Source: an uncultured Gammaproteobacteria bacterium
GTDB lineage: Bacteria > Pseudomonadota > Gammaproteobacteria > Pseudomonadales > UBA5518
Direction of reading: 5' to 3'
Assembly (NCBI GenBank): GCA_903921135.1
Contig: CAIXOY010000042.1
Location: 1 to 6,910, forward strand
Length of the DNA: 6,910 nucleotides
The notes beneath the pieces were generated by a model. The model searched no databases, had not been told where the DNA came from, and saw only the letters and a program-made list of their open reading frames with translations. Shown here piece by piece: positions 1-5,969 of the stretch. The position numbers were made by a program, and so were the translations under genes. Each line of letters begins with the position of its first letter. Within the stretch, counting starts at the first letter, position 1.

Positions 1-1305
1 CGTCCAGTCGAGGTGCACCTGGCCTGCCTCCGCCATGCTCATCTCGTTCGCGTGCGCGCGGAGCGATCCGATGCCGCGCGCCGCGCGCTGCGCCAGCATG
101 ATCCACACGATCTCGCGCGCGCGGGGTGCATCGTCCAGCAGGCCTGCGTGCATGAACATCTCCTCCACCGCGGTGGCGATGCCCTCGCTGTAGCTGTCGA
201 AGATGTTGTAGAGCAGCGCCTCGCGCCGGAAGGGGTTCGGGCTCGGCGTGTCGCGCACGCGTGCCAGATCGAACCAATGGTAGAAGTGGCAGTAGAGCGG
301 CACCGGGTCCAGATGCCGACCGATGTCGAAGAAATTGCGCTCGGCTGGCGGCACGAAGGGGCCGAGTTTTTCGCGCAGCGCGGGCTCCATGTTGTCGGTG
401 ACAGGCATGATTTGCCGCTCGCGCAGGAAGCGCATGAGGCGCTCGGCGCCGGCGTCCGCCTTCGCCGCCCAGGCTTCCGGCGTGTCTGCGGCGTCCAGTT
501 CCGGCAGGCCACGGTTGCGCGTCTCCTCCATGGCGAGCGCGCTCCAGGCACGGGCGAGTTCGCGTTCCAGCAGGCGTAGCTCGTCTTCCCACGAGAGCGG
601 CACGTAGCGCACGTTGCGCTGGTACCAGTCGTAGTTCTCGCGGCCGATGCCCGAGGGGCCGGTTTTGCGCGGGGCCTCGGCATCCAGCCAGTCGGCAAAG
701 GACAGCGTGGCCGCGTGTGCTGCGGTGATGGCTGCATCCAGCGCGGAGCCTGCACCTGGCATTGCCTGCCTGCGCAGAGCGTCCAGTGAATGGAGTTGCG
801 CGCGTACGGTAGCGGCGCCCGCCACCCAGAGATCGCGCGCGTTTCCGGTGAGATTTGCACGTGCCTGTGCCAGCAAGGGCGGGATATGCGCGAGTTGTGC
901 AACCAGCGCGGTTGCGGCATCTACCGTCAGCGGAAAACTGTGCTGCCACACCTCGACCGCCGCGTGGTGCGTGGGCCCCTCGCGCGCCGGCACATCGCTC
1001 TGCTCCTCGAACACCGACACGTAGAACGCCGGGTCGCGCTCCCACGGGCGCAGCACGCGCAGGTTGAAGTCCAGACCGTTCAGCTCCGCGCGCAACAGGT
1101 GCCAGTCGACTTGCTGCGACACCGGCCAGCTGCTGCGGTCGAGTGCCTCAAGACGCCTCCGGAAATCGGCCAGGCCTTCGGTCCAGGCCACCTGCTGTGC
1201 CGGGCTGTAGTCGGGTGCGCCTTCGCGCAGCGGCGGGCGCTCGAAGGCGCGCCACTCGGTGAACAGTAACTGCAGTGCGGGCTGTGCGGTTTGTCGGGAA
1301 GACAT
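1..1305 (-). CDS. DUF885-like protein, C-terminus outside the window (N-terminal 435 residues)
   Basis: This open frame runs from an ATG at 1305 to the window edge with no stop, so 435 residues are visible and the C-terminus is missing. The start has a good ribosome site (AGGGAA at 1317-1312, 6 bases ahead). The N-terminus (MSSRQTAQPALQLLF) has no signal peptide, so the protein is probably cytoplasmic. The helical protein resembles the DUF885 family: residues 221-261 hold G-x-ENYDWYQRNV followed by VPLSWEDELRLLEREL, like the family's 'Y..L ... (T/S)PEEL...G' stretch, and residues 372-384 read YSEGIATAVEEMF, like its EGWALYxE stretch. DUF885 proteins are mostly uncharacterised and resemble zinc carboxypeptidases. 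The family's HExxPGH zinc motif is not seen; the corresponding region reads HFYHWFD (340-346), so peptidase activity is doubtful. It follows lysR by 17 bases and is probably cotranscribed. The reading frame is certain; the family assignment is moderate. Confidence 0.72.
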   Translation of the reverse strand, partial: MSSRQTAQPALQLLFTEWRAFERPPLREGAPDYSPAQQVAWTEGLADFRRRLEALDRSSWPVSQQVDWHLLRAELNGLDFNLRVLRPWERDPAFYVSVFEEQSDVPAREGPTHHAAVEVWQHSFPLTVDAATALVAQLAHIPPLLAQARANLTGNARDLWVAGAATVRAQLHSLDALRRQAMPGAGSALDAAITAAHAATLSFADWLDAEAPRKTGPSGIGRENYDWYQRNVRYVPLSWEDELRLLERELARAWSALAMEETRNRGLPELDAADTPEAWAAKADAGAERLMRFLRERQIMPVTDNMEPALREKLGPFVPPAERNFFDIGRHLDPVPLYCHFYHWFDLARVRDTPSPNPFRREALLYNIFDSYSEGIATAVEEMFMHAGLLDDAPRAREIVWIMLAQRAARGIGSLRAHANEMSMAEAGQVHLDWT

Positions 1306-1322
1306 GAATGATTCCCTGTGGT

Positions 1323-2243
1323 TCAGCGTGGGATGTGCACGGCGTAGAGCGGATCACGCCATGCCTCGGGTCGCCGCCCCTCGATCAGCGGCAGGTGCGG
1401 GGCGATGGCCTCGAGCATGAAGTCCCGAAAGATCCGCAGGCGTGCGGTGGTGCGCAGATCGATGTGCGAGAGCACCCAGAAACCGCGCCCCGCCTCGCCG
1501 GGGTCCACCGGCACGCGTGCCAGCTCCGGCGCGGTATCGCCCAGGCCGCAGGGCAGCAGCGCGAAGCCCATCCCGCCCCGCGCCAGATCGTGCGAGATCG
1601 CCAGCGAGTTCACGAAGTAACGCACCTTCATCCGCGGGAAGCACCGCGGCAGCCACTCCGGCATCACGCCCCCGGTCCAGGTGATCGCGCCCACCGAGTC
1701 CGGATCCGAGCGGTGCTGCGCGATCAGTTCCGGCGTGCCGTAGACCGCTACCGCGAAGGTGCCCACGCGGGTGCCCAGCACGTTCGGCGGCGGATCGTCG
1801 GTGGCGCGGAAGGCGATGTCTGCCTCGTGCACCGCGAGGTTGAACACCGTGTCGGAGGCGATCAGTTCGATCTCGATTTCCGGGTAACGCACCGCGAAGT
1901 CCTTCAGACCCGGCAGGAGCAGGCGCTGAATGCAGGTGTCGGGCGCGGTCACGCGGATGCGCCCGCGGAGATCCTGCGCGTCGGCGGTGGCCTGCCGGCG
2001 GATCGCGTTCACGTCCTCGTCCATGGCCTCCACCGCCCGCAGGATGCCCTCGCCGAAGGGCGTCAGCAGCCAGCCGGTGGTGGAGCGGTCGAAGAGTTTT
2101 GCGCGCAGTTCCGTCTCGAGCGCCGAGATCCGGCGCGAGACGGTGGTGTGGTTCACGTCGAGCTTTCGTGAGGCTGCAGAGACCGAGCCCTCGCGCACCA
2201 CAGCCAGGCAGTACCTCAGGTCGTCCCAGTTGATGCTCTGCAT
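1323..2243 (-). CDS. LysR-family transcriptional regulator
   Basis: This is a full-length LysR-type regulator of 306 residues, the usual size for the family. Residues 7-65 form the N-terminal winged helix-turn-helix: SVSAASRKLDVNHTTVSRRI (20-39) covers the helix pair, followed by a linker helix and the wing with LFDRSTTGWLLTPFGE. Residues 92-290 form the periplasmic-binding-protein-like effector domain, opening with LRGRIRVTAPDT. The NWDDLRY opening and VNHTTVSRRISALE are typical of the large LysR subgroup that includes CrgA/GcvA-like regulators; the ligand cannot be inferred. The start at 2243 has GAGG at 2254-2251, 7 bases upstream. An overlapping ATG at 2247 opens a different frame that gives low-complexity protein and is rejected. 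The gene is divergent from the exported-protein gene at 2350 and lies 17 bases ahead of the DUF885-like gene, either of which may be its target. A dyad over its own start codon suggests autoregulation. Confidence 0.95.
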   Translation of the reverse strand: MQSINWDDLRYCLAVVREGSVSAASRKLDVNHTTVSRRISALETELRAKLFDRSTTGWLLTPFGEGILRAVEAMDEDVNAIRRQATADAQDLRGRIRVTAPDTCIQRLLLPGLKDFAVRYPEIEIELIASDTVFNLAVHEADIAFRATDDPPPNVLGTRVGTFAVAVYGTPELIAQHRSDPDSVGAITWTGGVMPEWLPRCFPRMKVRYFVNSLAISHDLARGGMGFALLPCGLGDTAPELARVPVDPGEAGRGFWVLSHIDLRTTARLRIFRDFMLEAIAPHLPLIEGRRPEAWRDPLYAVHIPR

Positions 2244-2259
2244 TCATGCACCTCGAATG
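2241..2259. promoter_or_regulatory. Candidate LysR-type operator, CATTC-N9-GAATG
   Basis: A perfect 5-base inverted repeat (CATTC at 2241-2245, GAATG at 2255-2259) is separated by nine bases. It contains the T-N11-A spacing typical of LysR-type binding sites (T2244, A2256). It overlaps the lysR start codon and its ribosome site, so binding there would suit autorepression. The arms are short, so chance is possible. Confidence 0.4.
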
Positions 2260-2292
2260 TGCGCCTATCGGAATTCCCGTGCGTTAATGTGC
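2256..2292. repeat. Direct repeat AATGTGC, two copies 30 bases apart
   Basis: AATGTGC occurs at 2256-2262 and again at 2286-2292. The period of 30 bases is close to three helical turns, so both copies face the same side of the DNA. The left copy is part of the CATTC-N9-GAATG dyad and the right copy overlaps the GCAGA inverted repeat. This would suit two cooperative sites for one regulator, most simply the LysR protein encoded next to it. The function is inferred. Confidence 0.4.
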
Positions 2293-2304
2293 AGACTAAT
2301 CTGC
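2291..2304. repeat. Inverted repeat GCAGA-CTAA-TCTGC
   Basis: A perfect 5-base inverted repeat with a 4-base AT-rich centre lies about 46 bases ahead of the start of the exported-protein gene. The position would suit an operator or a promoter-proximal element. It does not have T-N11-A spacing, so if it binds a LysR protein it is a non-standard site. Confidence 0.35.
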
Positions 2305-2349
2305 TCCCGTCGGTTCAGGCAACCGCCATCAACCCACAGGAGATTTGCC

Positions 2350-2670
2350 ATGAAAACCATCCGCTCCACGCTTCTGGCCCTCAGCGTTGCAGGCCTCGTG
2401 AGCCCGTTCGCCCAGGCCGCCGTTTCCCCCGCCGACGCCGCTGCCACCTGCAAGGCCGAGGCACAGGCCCGCTACGCCAGCGGTGATCGCCAGGCCCGCG
2501 TGAAGTTCAAGGGCATGTTCGGCGGCAGCGATGTGCGCAAGGTGCGCATCCAGGTGCTGCCGCACGAGGGAAAGTCATTCCTTGCCATCTGCGAGGTGAA
2601 CGGGCGCAGCGGTGACTTCCTGAGCCTGGCGCCCGTGGCGCAGGCGGAGGCAGATGTCGCTGTGAAGTAG
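2350..2670 (+). CDS. Small exported protein of unknown function with two cysteines
   Basis: This gene encodes 106 residues. The ATG at 2350 has a strong ribosome site (AGGAG at 2338-2342, 7-base spacer), which decides the start against longer in-frame options that overlap lysR. Residues 1-23 form a clear Sec signal peptide: a basic start (MKTIR), a hydrophobic core (STLLALSVAGLVSPF) and an AQA cleavage site, giving a mature protein of about 83 residues in the periplasm or outside. The mature part is rich in Lys/Arg and probably beta-stranded, with VKFKGMFGG (51-59), VRKVRIQVLP (62-71) and FLAICEVNG (77-85). Cys34 and Cys81 are its only cysteines and could form a disulfide. There is no lipobox. 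I do not recognise the family. It diverges from lysR, whose product may control it, and is followed by a hairpin at 2685-2710. Confidence 0.88.
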   Translation: MKTIRSTLLALSVAGLVSPFAQAAVSPADAAATCKAEAQARYASGDRQARVKFKGMFGGSDVRKVRIQVLPHEGKSFLAICEVNGRSGDFLSLAPVAQAEADVAVK

Positions 2671-2684
2671 GCACCACCGAGATC

Positions 2685-2710
2685 TCTGCCGGGGCAGGGG
2701 CCTCGGCAGG
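2685..2710. terminator. Strong GC-rich hairpin between convergent genes, probable terminator
   Basis: The left arm (2685-2695, TCTGCCGGGGC) pairs with the right arm (2700-2710, GCCTCGGCAGG) around an AGGG tetraloop. Nine pairs are Watson-Crick and two are G-U wobbles. It starts 15 bases after the stop of the exported-protein gene and lies 52 bases beyond the stop of the convergent hydrolase gene, so it could serve both. No U-run follows on either strand, so it is not a textbook intrinsic terminator and may instead protect mRNA 3' ends or slow polymerase. Confidence 0.45.
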
Positions 2711-2761
2711 CGGCCCGGTCGAAGGGTGGGTTGCAAGGCGTGGGTCAGGGCGTTCGAACCC

Positions 2762-3838
2762 TCAGAGTGCCCTTGGCATCCCGTTCACTGCATCGCTGCC
2801 CGCCGGCAGGTTGAAGAGGCTCCCGTCCACGCCCAGCGTTACGGGCCCGGAAAAGGCTTCCGGCACGCCCTGCAGGAACGCCGCTTCCATCCCCGGCAGC
2901 ATGAGCGGTGGCACCACGTGGTAGAGCAGCAACTGCCGCACGCCGGCGGCCGTGGCGCTCTTCGCGGCATCGACGGGGCTGCTGTGGTAGCCGGGAATAT
3001 CCGTTGTCACTTTCGCGATGATCGGCCGGTTGGCGGCCTCGGCCGCGCGGTGCATCGCGCCGACCATCTCGTGGGAGAGGGCTTCGTGCACCAGCAGATC
3101 GGCGCCCTTGGCCACGGTCTCGAGGCTCGTCGAGCGCGCTGTGTCCCCGCTCACCACGACCGACCGGCCGCGGTACTCGATGCGATACCCCACGGCAGGG
3201 TCGACCGGCGCATGGTTCACGGCGAACATCCGCACGGTAACGCCCTCGCGCTCCAGCACCACCACGGATTCGCCCGGCGCAGGCACGGTGAATTCGCTGG
3301 CCTGCATGCCGTGGCCCGAGAGGGGTGCCACCACGTCTCCGTGGTGCGCGCTGCGGTAACGCGAATCTGCCGCATAGGCGCCGTTGAAACCTGCGACAAC
3401 CTGCGCCGTGCCGGGCGGTCCCAGCACCGGAAGCGGCGTTGTGTTGGCAGCATTCACCCAGCGCAGCATCGCGAGTTCGCCCATGCCGTCGATGTGGTCC
3501 GAGTGGAAGTGCGTGAGCAGCAGCGCGTCGATGTTGCCCAGCGGAAAGCGCATCCGCGTGAGGTTGCGCGCGCCGCCCGAGCCTGCGTCTATCACCAGAT
3601 GAAGCTTGCCCGCCTGCACCGCCACGCAGGGGCCGGAGCGCTTCGGGTCAGGGAGTGGGCCGCCGGCGCCGCACAGCACCAGCGAGATCCCGTCGGGGAG
3701 CGCGGCGAAAGGTTCTGCGGCGAGGCTCCGCTCGATGCCGCGTTCCGCGATGCGCATGGCGAGGGGGGCGCGGAAGGCATAGGCGGCTGCGAGTAGCAGG
3801 AGCGGCGTGAGCAGCAGTGCGAGGCGGGTGCGTGTCAT
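2762..3838 (-). CDS. Exported or membrane-anchored MBL-fold metallo-hydrolase (RNase Z/arylsulfatase-like)
   Basis: This gene encodes 358 residues. Residues 1-22 (basic MTRTR, then a long Leu/Ala core) form a signal anchor or a signal peptide with a possible AYA cleavage site after residue 21, so the enzyme domain should lie in the periplasm. The metallo-beta-lactamase fold follows. Residues 52-60 give the opening strand and glycines (SLVLCGAGG), and 82-87 read VIDAGS. The metal motif THFHSDH is at 109-115, with likely ligands His110, His112, Asp114 and His115. Further likely ligands are His209 (NHAP), Asp232 (SGDT) and His307 (LLLYHVVPP). The stretch YHSSPVDAAKSATAAGVRQLLLYH resembles the end of the RNase Z fold (HST..QAA..A..AGV..LLLTH). 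Being exported argues against tRNA processing; the substrate is unknown. The start at 3838 has only a weak ribosome site (GGAA). It converges on the exported-protein gene and appears to be transcribed alone. Confidence 0.92.
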   Translation of the reverse strand: MTRTRLALLLTPLLLLAAAYAFRAPLAMRIAERGIERSLAAEPFAALPDGISLVLCGAGGPLPDPKRSGPCVAVQAGKLHLVIDAGSGGARNLTRMRFPLGNIDALLLTHFHSDHIDGMGELAMLRWVNAANTTPLPVLGPPGTAQVVAGFNGAYAADSRYRSAHHGDVVAPLSGHGMQASEFTVPAPGESVVVLEREGVTVRMFAVNHAPVDPAVGYRIEYRGRSVVVSGDTARSTSLETVAKGADLLVHEALSHEMVGAMHRAAEAANRPIIAKVTTDIPGYHSSPVDAAKSATAAGVRQLLLYHVVPPLMLPGMEAAFLQGVPEAFSGPVTLGVDGSLFNLPAGSDAVNGMPRAL

Positions 3839-4007
3839 GGGAACGATTCCGAGCGGAAGGGCGGGGTGTGTACGCGCCGGGCATGCGGTGTGCAGAGGGC
3901 TAGCCGGCGAGGCGCTGCCCGGGGCGCTCAGGTTGAGTCTCGCATGTTGCTGGTAACGGGCACTACCATGGCAGCGAGCCCAGGCCTGCCATCACCGGAG
4001 CCCGCAG
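3839..4007. other. Divergent intergenic gap, no confident promoter or RNA
   Basis: These 169 bases separate the minus-strand hydrolase from the plus-strand cluster and should contain both promoters. I see no good -35/-10 pair, tRNA, riboswitch or long palindrome. One weak plus-strand candidate is TTGAGT with TAACGG 15 bases later, near 3933-3959. The ribosome site of the next gene (GGAG, 3997-4000) is at the right end. Frames crossing this gap give Arg/Ala-rich low-complexity protein and are not genes. Confidence 0.4.
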
Positions 4008-4598
4008 ATGCCAACGCCCTTCGTCGTCTGGACGGTTGCCGCTGTTTCCTACGCAAGCTTCCTGCTTTGGTACCTGCCGCTCTGGAGGCGCGTGTCGCCG
4101 CAAGAGGTGCGGCAGGTGGTTGCTGCGGCCGAGGCCGAGGGACTGTCGCCCGAGCGGCTCGCCGAACTGCAGCGCTTCCTGGAAGAAGACCGGGGCGAGT
4201 CGTTCGTGATCGTCAACCTGTTGCAGTTGCGTGAGCCCAAGGCCGATGCGCGGCGTGCCATGGAGGTCTATCAGACGCGCTTCATGGGCAGGCTGTTACG
4301 CATGGGTGGCTTTCCTCTGTATGCGGGGCGCGCGGCGATGGCGCGCAATATCGAGCAGTGGGGAATCGACGCAGAGGGATGGGATGCGGTGGCGCTGGTG
4401 CGGTACCGCTGCCGGCGTGATCTTGCGCGCATGATCCTGTTCTCGCTGGAAGGGGATACGCGCGAGTTCAAGCACGCGGGGCTGGAGCGCACCTTTGCGC
4501 TGCCGGTGTTGCCGATCGTAAGTTCGGTGAGTCCTTGTTTGCTGGTGGGTTTGATCATTGCTCTGGCTGCGGCGCTGCTGCAGATCGTGGCGGGTTGA
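4008..4598 (+). CDS. Membrane protein with a DUF1330-like domain between two transmembrane helices
   Basis: This gene encodes 196 residues, starting at an ATG with GGAG 7 bases upstream. Residues 5-26 form a first membrane helix (FVVWTVAAVSYASFLLWYLPLW), followed by RR. A charged helical linker covers 30-62. Residues 65-145 look like the DUF1330 ferredoxin-like (dimeric alpha-beta barrel) domain: SFVIVNLLQL (65-74), Y88, MGGFPLYAG (99-107), and GWDAVALVRYRCRRDLARM (124-142), matching the family pattern 'VN.L ... GG..L..G ... WD.V.LVRYPSR..F..M'. Residues 176-194 form a second membrane helix near the C-terminus. By the positive-inside rule the central domain should face the cytoplasm. DUF1330 proteins are normally soluble and of about 95-100 residues, so this is an unusual architecture. 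The function is unknown. It lies 3 bases ahead of the next gene and is probably translationally coupled to it. Confidence 0.85.
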   Translation: MPTPFVVWTVAAVSYASFLLWYLPLWRRVSPQEVRQVVAAAEAEGLSPERLAELQRFLEEDRGESFVIVNLLQLREPKADARRAMEVYQTRFMGRLLRMGGFPLYAGRAAMARNIEQWGIDAEGWDAVALVRYRCRRDLARMILFSLEGDTREFKHAGLERTFALPVLPIVSSVSPCLLVGLIIALAAALLQIVAG

Positions 4599-4601
4599 TT
4601 G

Positions 4602-5954
4602 ATGGGCGCTCAGTTCCGTGATCAGGGCGGTGCTGCGAGCAGTGATCCCTCGTGGCTCCGTCGTACGCTCACCTCATTGATGATGCGCAGGCTGGGCGAT
4701 CCTGCCCGTCGCGATCATGCGCGCGCGCGTTTCGAGGCAAAGCGCCGCAGCAAAGGCGAGTCGCACCGCGTCAGCGTGTTCTTCCAGGCCGACGACCCGT
4801 ACAGCGCGCTGGCGGCGCAACTCTGGCTGCCTGTGCTCGCGCGCTACGACATCACGCTCGAGCCTCATCTCGTGTCTTCGCTCGACGATGCCAATACGCC
4901 GGAACCCGCACTGCTGGGCGCGTATGCGCGCCGTGACTGCGCGCAGCTTGCGCCGCACTACGGCCTGCATTTTCCTGCAGCAGCGCAGGCCCCCATTCCG
5001 GATCTCGTCGCACTTGCCGAGCAGATCCTGTCCGTGCAACACGGCGCGGCATTCATCTATCTGGCAGCGAAAGTGGCTGCCGCGCTGTGGGCAGGCGATG
5101 CGGCAGGCCTCGAGGCGATGGCTGTCACGCACGGCCGCGCCATGGCGGATGCCACACGCGAGCGCATAGCCGCGGGCAACGCCCTGCGCGCACGCCTCGG
5201 CCATTACGCGGGCGCGATGTTCCACTACGGCGGCGAGTGGTACTGGGGCGTGGATCGCCTGCACCATCTGGAGCGCCGGCTGCGCGCGCTCGGTGTGTCG
5301 CGCACGCCGGATGCGCCGCTGCTGGCGCCGCGGCCGGAGATCCTTCCCGCACCGGCCACGGGCAAGGGGCTGACGCTGGAGTTCTATGCCTCGTTGCGCA
5401 GCCCCTACACCGCTGTGATCTACGACCATGCGGTGCAACTCGCGCGGGACAGCGGCGTCGCGCTGGAGCTTAAACCCGTGCTGCCGATGGTGATGCGCGG
5501 CGTGCCCGTGACGGTGCAGAAGGGGCGCTACATCTTTTTCGATGCAGCGCGCGAGGCCGAGGATCTGGGCATCGCGCCCGGACGACCGCGTGATCCCATC
5601 GGCGAGCCGGTGCGCCGCCTCTATGCGATGTTGCCTTGGGCGATGTCCTGCGGGCGCGGCGTGGAGTTGCTGGGAGAGGGGCTCCGTGCCGCTTTCCGCG
5701 AGGGAGTGGATCTGGCGGGCGAGCGCGGGCTGCGGCGGGTGGTGGAAGCGGCGGGGCTTTCGTGGGCCGAGGCCTGCGGGCATCGGAGTGATACGGCGTG
5801 GCAAGCGCTTTTCGAGCAGAACCGGCAAGGTTTGTACGGCTGCGGTATCTGGGGTGTGCCGGCATTCCGGCTGCTGGATGCGCAGGGCCGGGAGCTGGTG
5901 TCGGCCTGGGGGCAGGACAGGTTGTGGCTGGTGGCGCGGGAGATGGCGGCGTAG
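4602..5954 (+). CDS. Tandem two-domain HCCA-isomerase/kappa-GST-like (DsbA-fold) protein
   Basis: This gene encodes 450 residues from the ATG at 4602; an in-frame TTG at 4599, directly after the upstream stop, is an alternative start. The C-terminal half (257-448) looks like a 2-hydroxychromene-2-carboxylate isomerase/kappa-class GST domain: LTLEFYASLRSPYTAV (257-272) with SPYT at the usual active-site position, a helical insert, IWGVPAFRL (416-424) with the thioredoxin-fold cis-proline at 419, and SAWGQDRLWLV (434-444). The N-terminal half (57-225) repeats the pattern: VSVFFQADDPYSALAAQL (57-74) and EWYWGVDRLHHLERRL (212-227). Its cis-Pro site is not preserved (AGAMF, 203-207), so the first half is probably inactive or structural. 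No signal peptide is seen. Family enzymes act with glutathione on aromatic breakdown intermediates, but the true substrate is unknown. It lies 3 bases after the DUF1330-like gene and is followed by a REP-like palindrome. Confidence 0.87.
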   Translation: MGAQFRDQGGAASSDPSWLRRTLTSLMMRRLGDPARRDHARARFEAKRRSKGESHRVSVFFQADDPYSALAAQLWLPVLARYDITLEPHLVSSLDDANTPEPALLGAYARRDCAQLAPHYGLHFPAAAQAPIPDLVALAEQILSVQHGAAFIYLAAKVAAALWAGDAAGLEAMAVTHGRAMADATRERIAAGNALRARLGHYAGAMFHYGGEWYWGVDRLHHLERRLRALGVSRTPDAPLLAPRPEILPAPATGKGLTLEFYASLRSPYTAVIYDHAVQLARDSGVALELKPVLPMVMRGVPVTVQKGRYIFFDAAREAEDLGIAPGRPRDPIGEPVRRLYAMLPWAMSCGRGVELLGEGLRAAFREGVDLAGERGLRRVVEAAGLSWAEACGHRSDTAWQALFEQNRQGLYGCGIWGVPAFRLLDAQGRELVSAWGQDRLWLVAREMAA

Positions 5955-5969
5955 CGAGCGCTTGCGTGA

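Larger units (their letters stand above)
2244..2349. promoter_or_regulatory. Divergent intergenic control region of lysR and the exported-protein gene
   Basis: These 106 bases separate two divergent starts and must hold both promoters, unless either gene is read from upstream. No convincing -35/-10 pair can be picked on either strand. Three repeat features are visible: a T-N11-A dyad at the lysR start, a direct heptamer repeat AATGTGC at 2256-2262 and 2286-2292 (exactly 30 bases apart), and an inverted repeat GCAGA-N4-TCTGC at 2291-2304. The ribosome site of the plus-strand gene (AGGAG, 2338-2342) lies at the right end. Confidence 0.6.

Noticed and set aside
39..920. 293-residue minus-strand frame overlapping the DUF885-like gene
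   Set aside because: It lies in another frame from the gene starting at 1305 and is Arg/Ser/Thr/Cys-rich low-complexity protein. The frame from 1305 is open to the window edge and gives a coherent helical protein.
1308..2171. 287-residue plus-strand frame opposite lysR
   Set aside because: It is a shadow of the lysR coding strand; the composition is His/Arg-rich and no domain is visible.
1354..2247. 297-residue frame with ATG at 2247 overlapping lysR
   Set aside because: It is out of frame with the LysR product and gives Arg/Gly/Ala-rich sequence without family features.
1930..2349. N-terminal extension of the exported-protein gene into lysR
   Set aside because: The in-frame upstream sequence is antisense to lysR. 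The ATG at 2350 has a strong ribosome site and begins a proper signal peptide.
2726..3796. 356-residue plus-strand open frame opposite the metallo-hydrolase
   Set aside because: The translation is His/Arg/Gly-rich and lacks motifs; the minus-strand frame has full MBL-fold motifs and a signal sequence.
3866..4234. 122-residue plus-strand frame crossing the divergent gap
   Set aside because: It overlaps the DUF1330-like gene in another frame and is Arg/Ala-rich with no ribosome site.
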